This document shows positions 10,763 to 18,824 of a stretch of DNA of 64,000 nt, one piece after another. The stretch's first letter is position 1. Every line of letters starts with the position of its first letter. The notes beneath the pieces are model-generated. The model made no database searches. It saw only the letters and a program-made list of their open reading frames with translations, and was not told where the DNA came from. The translations under genes were made by a program, and so were the position numbers. The DNA is from Nonomuraea sp. NBC_00507 (lineage in GTDB: Bacteria > Actinomycetota > Actinomycetes > Streptosporangiales > Streptosporangiaceae): contig NZ_CP107853.1 in assembly GCF_036013525.1 (NCBI RefSeq), forward strand, positions 7,130,001 to 7,194,000. Direction: 5' to 3'.

Positions 10763-12057
10763 TGGAGCCGCGCCGGTTCTTACGGCCGATGGCCGGAGTG
10801 CTGGCGGCCATGGCCGTGTCGCTGACCGGGACGCGGGTGTCGGCCATCGCGCTGCCCTGGTTCGTGCTGACGACCACTGGCAGCGCGGTGTGGACCGGGG
10901 TGGTGGCGTTCGCGGAGATGGCCCCGTACGTGCTGGTCAAGGCGTTGACGGGGCCGCTCGTCGACCGGATGGGACCGCGCCGGATCTCATGGGTCGCCGA
11001 CGTCGTGAGCGCCTTGGCCGCCGTCGCGGTGGTTCTGCTGTTCATGCTCGGCCGGTTGCCGCTGGGCGTGATCATCGTGGCGGTCGCCGTGATCGGCGCG
11101 GCCCGCGGGCCGGGAGACCTGGCCAAGGAGGTCATGGTTCCGGAGGCGGCTGAGCGCGGGCGGGTGCCGCTGGAGCGGGCCACCGGGCTGATGGGTGTGA
11201 CGGACCGGCTGGCCTCGACGGTGGGCCCCGCGGTGGGTGGCGCACTGGTGGCGCTGCTCGGCTCGCTGGGCGCCCTGGGCGTCAGCGCCGTCTGCTTCGC
11301 GCTCGGGTCGATGATCGTCGCGGTGGCGTTGCCGCGCGGCATGGGACATCGCACGCAGGAGCGGGAGGCGCGCGAGGGATACTGGCGGCGCTTCGGCCAG
11401 GGCTTCGTGTTCCTGCGCGGCGAGCCCATGCTGCGCGCGATGATCGTCATGGTCGCCGTCACCAACCTGTTGGACGCGGCCTACGGCCAGGTGCTCGCGC
11501 CCGTGTGGGCGAAGGAGTCCGGCCACGGGCCCGCCGTCCTCGGGTTGAACAACAGCGTGATCAGTCTGACCGCGGTCGGCGGCAGCCTGGTGGCCGCCGC
11601 GATCGCGCACCGGATGCGGCGCAGGCCGGTGTTCTTCGTGGCCTTCCTGCTGGCCGGGCCGCCGAAGTTCGTCATCCTGGCCGCGGACGTGCCGGTGCCG
11701 GCGGTGGTGGTGGTGCTCGCGGTGAGCGGGTTCTGCGGCGGGTTCCTGAACCCGATCCTGAGCGCGATCTCCTACGAGCGGATCCCCCGGCACCTGCTCG
11801 GCCGGGTGAACGCCCTGGGGAGCTCACTGGCGTGGGCCGGCATCCCGCTGGGCGGGGTGCTGGCGGGGGTGGCGGTGGCCGGCGCGGGGGTGGCGCCGGT
11901 GCTGCTGATCTGCGGCGTGGCCTACGCGCTCACCACGACCTTGACGGGATTGCGACCCGCCTCCCGCGACATGGACCGGCTCCGCGGCCATGGACCGCCT
12001 GTAGCGGAGCAGAGGGACGTCACCGAGGGGAGTCGATCCTCGGGTCGCCCTCCGTGA
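10762..12057 (+). CDS. MFS transporter, probable drug efflux
   Basis: 431 residues with about 12 hydrophobic segments and the MFS_3-type pattern: SLTGTRVSAIALPWFVLTTTG, LTGPLVDRMGPRRI (motif A-like loop), GPAVGGALVALLGSLGAL. It starts on ATG 10762 overlapping the regulator stop; a GTG one codon earlier is also possible. Coupling to an ArsR-type repressor fits an inducible exporter. Its 3' end overlaps the convergent gene at 12020 by 38 bases. Confidence 0.88.
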   Translation: MEPRRFLRPMAGVLAAMAVSLTGTRVSAIALPWFVLTTTGSAVWTGVVAFAEMAPYVLVKALTGPLVDRMGPRRISWVADVVSALAAVAVVLLFMLGRLPLGVIIVAVAVIGAARGPGDLAKEVMVPEAAERGRVPLERATGLMGVTDRLASTVGPAVGGALVALLGSLGALGVSAVCFALGSMIVAVALPRGMGHRTQEREAREGYWRRFGQGFVFLRGEPMLRAMIVMVAVTNLLDAAYGQVLAPVWAKESGHGPAVLGLNNSVISLTAVGGSLVAAAIAHRMRRRPVFFVAFLLAGPPKFVILAADVPVPAVVVVLAVSGFCGGFLNPILSAISYERIPRHLLGRVNALGSSLAWAGIPLGGVLAGVAVAGAGVAPVLLICGVAYALTTTLTGLRPASRDMDRLRGHGPPVAEQRDVTEGSRSSGRPP

Positions 12058-12403
12058 CGAACAAGCCGCCGTCCTCGCCCCCGACGGGGACCGGCCGCTC
12101 CGCGATGACCCGGGGCAACATCGCGGCGACTTCGCGCGCCAGGAGAGGATCGGCACGGAACGCCGCCACGATCGCCAGCTTCAACGCCTTATGACTGGGC
12201 GCGTCGTCCGGCTTCGCCTCGGCCACCGCCTCGATCACCGCCTTGGAGGAGGCGTCGCCGCGGCCGAACACGCGCTGCAGGATGCGGGCGCCGCGGGCGA
12301 CCGGGGTGTTGGCGGCCAATTCGCTGGTCTTGGCCAGCACGCTCACGCCGTAGGCGCCGATCGCGGAGATGACGAAGGGCATGACGTCGTTCGCAGTGTC
12401 CAT
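12020..12403 (-). CDS. Small actinobacterial protein with N-terminal membrane segment, unknown function
   Basis: 127 residues from an ATG at 12403. Residues 6-24 (DVMPFVISAIGAYGVSVLAK) are hydrophobic. The middle is charged helical text with FGRGDASSKAVIEAVAEAKP, and near residues 75-100 comes KLAIVAAFRADPLLAREVAAMLP, a pattern I recall from uncharacterised actinobacterial proteins near signalling or conflict genes. It overlaps the convergent MFS gene. No enzyme motif is visible. Confidence 0.65.
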   Translation of the reverse strand: MDTANDVMPFVISAIGAYGVSVLAKTSELAANTPVARGARILQRVFGRGDASSKAVIEAVAEAKPDDAPSHKALKLAIVAAFRADPLLAREVAAMLPRVIAERPVPVGGEDGGLFVTEGDPRIDSPR

Positions 12404-12485
12404 GGAGACGCTCCCCGAGGTCTTATGGAATGAACGTGATGCTAGCCCGGATGGTTCCGGCGGCGACGGCATTACTCTGTCGGAT

Positions 12486-13106
12486 GTGCCTGCTCCGTAC
12501 CTCACTCTCACCACCACCGTCGAGCACGAGACCGAGGTGCGGCGATCGCGCTTCCTCTGCGCCGTGGCGCCAGCGCGGAGCGTGGAGGAGGCTGCGGCGT
12601 TCATCGCCGGGCGGCGGCGCGCATACGCCGACGCCACCCACAACTGCACCGCCTACGTCATCGGGCAGCGCATTCAGAAGGGCGACGACGACGGGGAGCC
12701 GGGCGGAACCGCGGGCACGCCGATGGTGCAGGCCCTGGTGGGGCGGGGGTTCAGCGACGTGGTGGCGGTGGTGACCCGCTATTTCGGCGGTGTGCTGCTG
12801 GGGGCGGGCGGGCTGGTGCGGGCCTACGGGTCGGCGGTGACGGAGACCCTGGACCGGGCCGAGCCGGTGCGGATGGTGCCGGCCAAGCGGGTGCGCGTCT
12901 CGGTGGCGCACGACCAGGCCGGGCGGGTGGAGAACGATCTGCGGGCCTCACGTTACGCGGTCGAGGACGTGGTGTACGCGAGCGACGTCACGTTCGCCGT
13001 CGCGGTGGGGGAGGACGAGGTGGCGACGTTCGCCGACTGGGTTGCCACGCTGACGGCCGGCCGGGCGCGCGTGGACGTGGGCGAGAACGTCCACGTCCCC
13101 GCCTGA
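12486..13106 (+). CDS. yigZ: YigZ/IMPACT (UPF0029) family protein
   Basis: 206 residues from GTG 12486. The UPF0029 domain shows EVRRSRFLCAVAPARS, then ADATHNCTAYVIG, DDGEPGGTAGTPMV and VVAVVTRYFGGVLLGAGGLV, the family's diagnostic block, followed by a DUF1949-like C-terminal ferredoxin fold. The eukaryotic relative IMPACT regulates GCN2; the bacterial role is unclear. There is no clear ribosome site. The divergent neighbour starts 83 bases away, so they share a promoter region. Confidence 0.9.
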   Translation: MPAPYLTLTTTVEHETEVRRSRFLCAVAPARSVEEAAAFIAGRRRAYADATHNCTAYVIGQRIQKGDDDGEPGGTAGTPMVQALVGRGFSDVVAVVTRYFGGVLLGAGGLVRAYGSAVTETLDRAEPVRMVPAKRVRVSVAHDQAGRVENDLRASRYAVEDVVYASDVTFAVAVGEDEVATFADWVATLTAGRARVDVGENVHVPA

Positions 13107-13189
13107 GCGGCGTCGGCCGGGCCCCTGAGCGGCGTCGGCCGGGCCCCTGAGCGGCGTCGGCCCGGCCCCTGAGCGGCGTCGGCCCGGCC
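13102..13189 (+). repeat. Four 22-bp tandem repeats beginning at the yigZ stop codon
   Basis: Contiguous units of CCTGAGCGGCGTCGG plus a variable 7-base tail start inside the last codon of yigZ; each unit repeats the stop TGA. Copies 1-2 end CCGGGCC and copies 3-4 end CCCGGCC. A fifth, degenerate CCTGAGGGG follows. The stretch fills the space between two convergent genes and could fold as GC-rich hairpins. Confidence 0.9.
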
Positions 13190-13211
13190 CCTGAGGGGAG
13201 CCGAGCCGGGC

Positions 13212-14450
13212 TCAGCCCTCCAGCGCGTACTGCATGACGCGGAACTTGGCCTGCGCCTCGGCCAGCTCGGCGGCCGGGTCGGAGTCGCCCATGATGCCGC
13301 CGCCGGCGAACAGGCGGGCGCGGCGGCCCTGGATGAGCCCCGAGCGCAGCGCGATGCCCCACTCACCGTCGCCGTGGGCGTCGATCCAGCCGACCGGCCC
13401 GGCGTATCCGGCCCGGTCCATGCCCTCCAGCTCGCGGATGACCTTGATCGCGGTGTCGGTCGGGGTGCCGCCGACGGCCGCGGTGGGGTGCATGGCGGCG
13501 ACCACGTCCAGCACCGACGCCCCGTCGGCCAGCCGGCCGCTGACGTGGCTGGCCAGGTGCTGGACGTTGGGCAGCATGAGCAGCTCGGGCTCGTCCGGGG
13601 TGGTGAGCGATGAGCACAGCGGGGCGAGGGTCTGGCGGACGGAGGCGATCGCGCATTCGTGCTCGTGCCGGTCCTTCGCCGAGGCGAGCAGCGCGGCCCC
13701 GCGGGCGACGTCGTCGGCCGGTCCGGTGCCGCGCGGGGTCGTGCCGGCCAGCACGAGCGACTCGATCTCCTGCCCGGTGCGCCGGATCAGCAGCTCGGGG
13801 GTGGCGCCGACCAGGCCCGCGACGGAGAACGTGTAGCACTCGGGGTAGCGGCGGGCCAGCCGGGAGAGCAGCAGCCGCACGTCGATGGGGCGTTCGGCGG
13901 TGGCGACGAGGTCGCGGGCGAGCACGACCTTCTCCAGCTCGCCGTCGCGGATGCGCTGGGCGGCGCGGGCCACGACATGCTCCCACTCCGGGGCGGAGAG
14001 GCTGCCGTCGCCGTAGCTGATGCGGCCGGGGTTGCGCAGGGGCGAGAAGGTCTGCAGCGGCGCCTCCCCGATGGTGGTCAGCCAGGCGTGGCCGTCGCGG
14101 CGGGCGAGCACCGCCTGCGGCACGACCAGGACCGAGCCGTCGGCGTCCTCGTCGAAGGTGAAGCTGCCGAAGGCGACGGGACCCGAGCCGGGGGTGCGGA
14201 CTGCGTCGTCGACGTGCGCGTCGCCGAACACGCCGGCCAGCCACTGCCGTGCCCAGGCGAACCTGCCCGGCCCCGGCGGCACGGCGACCCTGGCGGCCTC
14301 GCCCCAGCCGACGAGTCCCTCGCCGTTCCTGATCCAGGCGTACGGCGCCGTGCTTGGCAGAGAGGCTAGCCCAGCCGACAGATTGCCGGGGTCGACCACG
14401 GGGGTGGTGCGAACCGGCAGCGGGCGGATTGTTCCGAGCGCGACACTCAC
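13212..14450 (-). CDS. Isochorismate synthase (menaquinone or siderophore precursor)
   Basis: 412 residues. The chorismate-binding domain occupies the C-terminal ~260 residues: GELEKVVLARDLV, ATPELLIRRTGQEIESLVLAGT, NVQHLASHVSGRL, the MHPTAAVGGTP block, GPVGWIDAHGDGEWGIALRS and GGGIMGDSDPAAELAE, all diagnostic for MenF/EntC/DhbC enzymes that turn chorismate into isochorismate. No siderophore genes are adjacent, so menaquinone biosynthesis is more likely. The gene stands alone, with a 217-base promoter region shared with the divergent SGNH gene. Confidence 0.93.
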   Translation of the reverse strand: MSVALGTIRPLPVRTTPVVDPGNLSAGLASLPSTAPYAWIRNGEGLVGWGEAARVAVPPGPGRFAWARQWLAGVFGDAHVDDAVRTPGSGPVAFGSFTFDEDADGSVLVVPQAVLARRDGHAWLTTIGEAPLQTFSPLRNPGRISYGDGSLSAPEWEHVVARAAQRIRDGELEKVVLARDLVATAERPIDVRLLLSRLARRYPECYTFSVAGLVGATPELLIRRTGQEIESLVLAGTTPRGTGPADDVARGAALLASAKDRHEHECAIASVRQTLAPLCSSLTTPDEPELLMLPNVQHLASHVSGRLADGASVLDVVAAMHPTAAVGGTPTDTAIKVIRELEGMDRAGYAGPVGWIDAHGDGEWGIALRSGLIQGRRARLFAGGGIMGDSDPAAELAEAQAKFRVMQYALEG

Positions 14451-14667
14451 TCAAGACATGCTATTCGCGACCTGAACATGTTCGACTCGGACCCCCGTGA
14501 ATGGCACGTTACGGCCAGCGAACTCGGAAAAAACCGGACGCCATGCGAGATTGGTCACAGCCTGATCATCTTCGGGCTGTCAAGCGGCCATATGAAGACG
14601 GTCCTGAAATGGCAGACCTTGCCTCAACGCCATAGTCCGCGCATGATCGGCTCTCTACCTTGGGGCC

Positions 14668-15498
14668 ATGATCGCTCGCCTGGGCCCCATCCTCGCCGCG
14701 GCCGTCGTCCTGTCCGGTGCAGCTCCGGCGCAGGCCGCCGCGGAGCCCGTACCCGAGATCATGGCCGCGCTCGGCGACTCCGTCTCCAGCGGCTTCAACG
14801 CCTGCGGCTGGTACGTCTCCTGCACCTCCCGCTCGTGGTCGACAGGTGACCATCGGGAGATCACCAGCCACTACCTGCGCCTGTCGAGGTTGTCTGGAAC
14901 GCTCCACAAGCACAACCTCAACTACGCCGTCCCCGGCTCCACCAGCGCCGACCTGCTCGGCCAGGTGAAGAAGGCGGTCGCGGCCAAGGCCGACTACGTG
15001 ACGATTCTCATAGGCGCCCAGGACGCGTGCGCGCGCACCGAGCAGGCCATGACTCCGGTGGCGACCTACCGGCAGCGCCTGGAGGCGGCGCTGGCCGAGC
15101 TGCGGGCCGGCATGCCCAGCGCGCGGGTGCTCATCGCCAGCATCCCCGACCTGCGGCGCTTGTGGCAGGCGGGCTGGCGCAACCCGCTGGCCAGGACGTT
15201 CTGGACACTGGGCCGCATCTGCCCCACGATGCTGGCCAACCCGTCCTCCACCAAGCGGGCCGACACCGAGCGCCGCACCCGGGTGCGCGAGCGGGTGATC
15301 GCCTACAACCGGGCCGCCGCCCAGGCCTGCGCCGCTTACGGTCCCCGCTGCGACACCGACGGCGGCGCCGTGTTCACCTTTCCCTTCACCCTCGACCACG
15401 TCAGCAAGTGGGACTTCTTCCACCCGAGCGCGGCCGGGCAGCGGGCGCTGGCCGAGCTGACGTTCACGAACGGCTTCGACTGGATCGACCCGCGTTAG
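14668..15498 (+). CDS. Secreted SGNH/GDSL-type hydrolase
   Basis: 276 residues with a Sec signal peptide (residues 1-25, ending APAQAAA). Block I is GDS at 36-38, with Ser38 the nucleophile. The block with the oxyanion Asn reads GAQD (116-119), i.e. Gln in place of the usual Asn. The catalytic D-x-x-H pair is D249/H252 in DFFHPSAAG. Cysteines at ~46, 52 and elsewhere suggest disulfides, as in actinomycete secreted lipases. TACCTT about 6 bases before the ATG and no ribosome site suggest a short leader. Its TAG overlaps the stop of the convergent nuclease. Confidence 0.85.
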   Translation: MIARLGPILAAAVVLSGAAPAQAAAEPVPEIMAALGDSVSSGFNACGWYVSCTSRSWSTGDHREITSHYLRLSRLSGTLHKHNLNYAVPGSTSADLLGQVKKAVAAKADYVTILIGAQDACARTEQAMTPVATYRQRLEAALAELRAGMPSARVLIASIPDLRRLWQAGWRNPLARTFWTLGRICPTMLANPSSTKRADTERRTRVRERVIAYNRAAAQACAAYGPRCDTDGGAVFTFPFTLDHVSKWDFFHPSAAGQRALAELTFTNGFDWIDPR

Positions 15499-16208
15499 CG
15501 GCACTGCGCCAGCATCGTCTTCTTGTCGGCCGCGGTGACCGGCACGTTGTACTTGAACGCGACCTGCGCGAAGCGGGTCACGTACGCGCAGCGGATGCGC
15601 CGCTGCGGCGGCAGCCAGCTCGCCGGCCCGGAGGCGTCCTTCTCCTCGTTGGCCTCGCCGTCGACCGGCAGCAGGTTGAGCGGGTCCTGGGCGAAGTCGA
15701 GCCGCTTGGACATGGGCCAGCGCGGCGCGCCCATGCGCCAGCCGTAGTTCAGCGGCACCACGTGGTCGACCTGCACCTCGTCGGCGTTGTCCTGGTGCCA
15801 GAAGATGGTCCTGCCCGTGTAGGGGTCGTCCAGGGTCATCGACACGACCTCGCAGGCCGAGCCCTCCCGGTACGTCACGTCGCGGCCGTCGCGGGTCAGC
15901 AGGTCGTCGCGGGTGCGGCACCCGTTGCCCGCGTACGGCACGCCGGTCGCCGTGTCGGCCCAGTTCTCCCCGTACCGGGTGCGTTCGTAGCCGGTGTTGG
16001 GACCTAAGCTCTTGACGCGCAGCCGCTGGATGAGGTCGCGCGCCTTGGCCTTGTCGGCGTCGGAGACGATGGGGGCCAGGCCCGGCAGCGTGCCGCTGAC
16101 GTTGCCCAGCGGGCTGGCGGCGGTGGCCGGCGGGGTCTTGGTGGTGCCGACGAAGGAAACGACGATGACGGCTCCCGCGAGAAGGGCGATGGCGTCCTTC
16201 GTGCTCAA
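15495..16208 (-). CDS. Secreted HNH nuclease (DUF1524 family)
   Basis: 237 residues from a TTG; a GGAGG lies 5 bases upstream, which supports this rare start. A hydrophobic N-terminus (residues 6-22) acts as signal or anchor. The core reads VQVDHVVPLNYGWRMGA (DH at 148-149) and DPLNLLPVDGEAN (Asn178 region), the HNH signature of DUF1524 proteins; Cys97, Cys119 and Cys207 may form disulfides. Likely an extracellular DNase used in nutrient scavenging or competition. Stops overlap the SGNH gene (TTAG). Confidence 0.87.
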   Translation of the reverse strand: MSTKDAIALLAGAVIVVSFVGTTKTPPATAASPLGNVSGTLPGLAPIVSDADKAKARDLIQRLRVKSLGPNTGYERTRYGENWADTATGVPYAGNGCRTRDDLLTRDGRDVTYREGSACEVVSMTLDDPYTGRTIFWHQDNADEVQVDHVVPLNYGWRMGAPRWPMSKRLDFAQDPLNLLPVDGEANEEKDASGPASWLPPQRRIRCAYVTRFAQVAFKYNVPVTAADKKTMLAQCR

Positions 16209-16396
16209 CCGGTCCTCCGTGAGCTTGCCAGTTGTCTAGAGAAATTCCCGGCTTCCACCGTTTTGACACGGGGAGAGTTGTGTGACTGATCGACTCGGAC
16301 GCCGATCTTCACGTTCCCGCGCAGCGCCGGTGACGGCCGCCCGCCTGGCGGGAGGCGGAGTTAACGTGTAATCCTGTAAGCAAAGGAGGGCACGTG

Positions 16397-17317
16397 ATGG
16401 CGGATCCCCTCGACGCCTACTCGCGCGTCGTCTCTTCCGTGGCGGCCGAATTGCTGCCGAAGGTGGCCAGCGTGCGGGCCGGCCGGGGCAGCGGGTCCGC
16501 GGTGGTGTTCACCGCCGACGGGTTCCTGCTGACCAATGCGCACGTCGTCGGTTCCTCCCGTGCCGGAACGGTCGCGTTCGGCGACGGCACCTCGGGTGAC
16601 TTCGTGGTGGTGGGTCGCGATCCGCTGTCGGATCTGGCCGTGATCAGGGCGCAGACGGCCACGCCGGCGCCCGCCGTGCTCGGCGACAGCGACGAGCTGG
16701 TCGTCGGGCAGCTGGTGGTGGCCGTGGGCACGCCGCTCGGGCTGGCCGGGTCGGTGACGGCCGGGGTGGTGTCGGGGCTGGGCCGGTCGTTGCCCGCACG
16801 CAGCGGGTCCAACGTGCGGCTGATCGAGGACGTGATTCAGACCGACGCGGCGCTCAACCCGGGCAACTCCGGCGGGGCGCTGGCCGACTCGCGGGCACGG
16901 GTGGTCGGGATCAACACGGCCGTGGCGGGGATCGGCGTGGGGCTGGCCGTGCCGATGAACAGCACGACCCGCTCCATCATCGCCGCGCTGATCAGGGACG
17001 GCCGGGTCAGGCGGGCGTTCCTCGGGCTGGTGACGTCACCGGCGCCGCTGCCCGAGCAGCTGCGGCGGCGTACCGGGCAGGACGGGGCGCTGCGCGTGGT
17101 CGAGGTGGTGCCGGGCTCGCCCGCCGACCAGGCCGGGCTACGGGCGGGCGACCTGGTGCTGAGCGCGGGCCGCAGCCCGGTGGGCGACGCGCAGAGCCTG
17201 CAGCGGCTGATGTTCGCCGACGCGATCGGGCGGCCGCTGCCGATCACCGTCTATCGCAACGGGGCGCTGGTCGACGTCATTGCCGAGCCGGTGGAGCTGA
17301 CGGGCTCCGGGGTGTGA
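16397..17317 (+). CDS. HtrA/DegP-like trypsin-type serine protease with PDZ domain
   Basis: 306 residues. The catalytic triad is visible: His49 in TNAHVV, Asp79 in DPLSDLAVI and Ser158 in NPGNSGGAL. A PDZ domain covers about 215-300 (VVEVVPGSPADQAGLRAGDLVLS). There is no signal peptide or membrane helix, unlike most HtrA proteins, so it is probably cytoplasmic. An AAAGGAGG site lies 7 bases before ATG 16397; a GTG just before it is too close. The final bases overlap the convergent glycosyltransferase by 41 bases. Confidence 0.9.
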   Translation: MADPLDAYSRVVSSVAAELLPKVASVRAGRGSGSAVVFTADGFLLTNAHVVGSSRAGTVAFGDGTSGDFVVVGRDPLSDLAVIRAQTATPAPAVLGDSDELVVGQLVVAVGTPLGLAGSVTAGVVSGLGRSLPARSGSNVRLIEDVIQTDAALNPGNSGGALADSRARVVGINTAVAGIGVGLAVPMNSTTRSIIAALIRDGRVRRAFLGLVTSPAPLPEQLRRRTGQDGALRVVEVVPGSPADQAGLRAGDLVLSAGRSPVGDAQSLQRLMFADAIGRPLPITVYRNGALVDVIAEPVELTGSGV

Positions 17318-18665
17318 CGTCGGACATGCCGGACTCGAGCACGTCGGACATGCCGGACTCGGGTGCGTCGGACCTGGTGCCGGACTCGGGCTCGGCCGGT
17401 GGCTGGGGCCTGACGTAGGTTCCGTTCCGGCGGGCCAGGAGCTCGGCCAGCAGCGCGTCCCACTTCTGCCCGATCACGTCCGGGTCGTAGGCGTGCGCCG
17501 TCTCCAGCGCCCGCGCGGCCAGGTCCCTGCGCAGTTGCTCGTCCTCGATGACCCGGTTGATGGCCTCCGCCAGGTTGGCGTTGGTACGCGGCTTGACCAG
17601 CAGCCCGTCCACCTCGTGCGTGATCATCTCCTTGGGGCCGTGCGGGCTGTTGAAACTGACGATCGCCAGCCCCTTGGCCATGGCCTCGAGGATCGTCATG
17701 GGGAAGCCCTCGTGGCGGGAGCTGAGCACGTAAATGGAGGCCTTCTCGAGTTCGGCGCCCACGTCGGAGGTGGGGCCGGGCAGCTCGACCTTGCCCTCGA
17801 GCCCGGCGTCGATGATCTGCTGGCGCAGGTTGTCCTCCTGCGGGCCGGCGCCGAAGATCCGCAGCTTCCAGTCCGGGTGGGCGGCGGCGATGCTCTCCCA
17901 GGCGGTGATGAGCCGATGGAAGCCCTTGATGCGGGTCAGGCGGCCGACCGCGATGGCGACCTTGGCGTCGAGCTTGGCCACGTCCCCCGACATGGGTGGC
18001 ACGGCGTTGGGGATGCGTGTCAGCTTGCGAGGCTTCTTCGGTAGCGTCTCACGGTAGTCGCGCAGGTCGGCCTTGGTGAGGGTGACCAGGGCGTCGAGGC
18101 GGCGGTAGCGCCACTTGATGAGCTCCTGGATCGGCTCGGCCTGGGTGCGCAGCGCCACGTGCTCCTGCCCGATCGTGATGACGCCGGGCGGCGCCAACTG
18201 GGCCATCGCCAGGTTGAGCCCCGGCCGGGTGGCCATCAGCACGCCGCTGTCGAGGGAGCGGATGTAGCGGGCCAGCTTGAGGTCGGTCCACAGGTTGAAG
18301 CGGTGGAAGGCCGACTCCTCCTTGGGGATCAGCCTGCTGGGCAGCTTCGACAGCACCGCGCGCAGCGGGTCGGGGCTGGGACTGAGCCGGTCGTCGAGGA
18401 AGTGGAACCTGACCCGCGGGTCGATCGGGAAGAACGGCTCCTCGGCCTCCTTCAGGATGCTCACGATCTCCACGTCGTGCTCTTTGGCCAGATAGCTCGC
18501 CAGGTTGAACACGGTCCTGATCGTGCCGCCCATGCCGTAGGCGTGCAGCAGCAGGATGCGGATGCGCTGCGTGGAGGGCGGCGGCGCGTTGCGCGCCCTG
18601 CGCCGGTTGTACCCCCGATAGAGCCGGACCGCGGCCGACTTTCCCTTGCGTGCCAGTGCGCGCAC
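17277..18665 (-). CDS. Glycosyltransferase, GT4-like
   Basis: 462 residues, GTG start. The N-terminal basic segment (RRRARNA) precedes a GT-B fold: RIRILLLHAYGMGGTIRTVFNLA (residues ~35-57) for the acceptor side, and VAIAVGRLTRIKGFHRLI, LRIFGAGPQEDNLRQ and SSRHEGFPMTILEAMAKGL with the E-x7-E pair for the nucleotide-sugar side. Similar enzymes build teichoic-acid-like or surface glycans. The last ~40 residues are a low-complexity tail with tandem ESGMSDVL units encoded by a 24-bp repeat; this tail overlaps the end of the protease gene. Confidence 0.88.
   Translation of the reverse strand: MRALARKGKSAAVRLYRGYNRRRARNAPPPSTQRIRILLLHAYGMGGTIRTVFNLASYLAKEHDVEIVSILKEAEEPFFPIDPRVRFHFLDDRLSPSPDPLRAVLSKLPSRLIPKEESAFHRFNLWTDLKLARYIRSLDSGVLMATRPGLNLAMAQLAPPGVITIGQEHVALRTQAEPIQELIKWRYRRLDALVTLTKADLRDYRETLPKKPRKLTRIPNAVPPMSGDVAKLDAKVAIAVGRLTRIKGFHRLITAWESIAAAHPDWKLRIFGAGPQEDNLRQQIIDAGLEGKVELPGPTSDVGAELEKASIYVLSSRHEGFPMTILEAMAKGLAIVSFNSPHGPKEMITHEVDGLLVKPRTNANLAEAINRVIEDEQLRRDLAARALETAHAYDPDVIGQKWDALLAELLARRNGTYVRPQPPAEPESGTRSDAPESGMSDVLESGMSDVTPRSPSAPPARQ
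17317..17388 (-). repeat. 24-bp tandem repeats in the glycosyltransferase tail
   Basis: Two near-identical 24-base units (17317-17340, 17341-17364, three differing bases at the right end) and a diverged third (17365-17388) start exactly at the last base of the protease stop codon. On the minus strand they encode SGMSDVLE-like octapeptides at the C-terminus of the glycosyltransferase. Confidence 0.8.
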
Positions 18666-18824
18666 CTGACATGTCCCCCTTTAGGACCAAGAAGTGAACA
18701 ACACACGTGGCCGGCGACAAAAGTCATGCCCTTTGCCACCGGCCATTGTCTCGCGTCGGCGGAGTGCACCGTTCATCCCCTATGCGCTTTCCCCACCTCT
18801 GATCGTTAGACGCCCGCTACGCGC

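Noticed and set aside
13102..13189. Possible short CRISPR-like array
   Set aside because: 22-bp units without spacers; simple tandem duplication.
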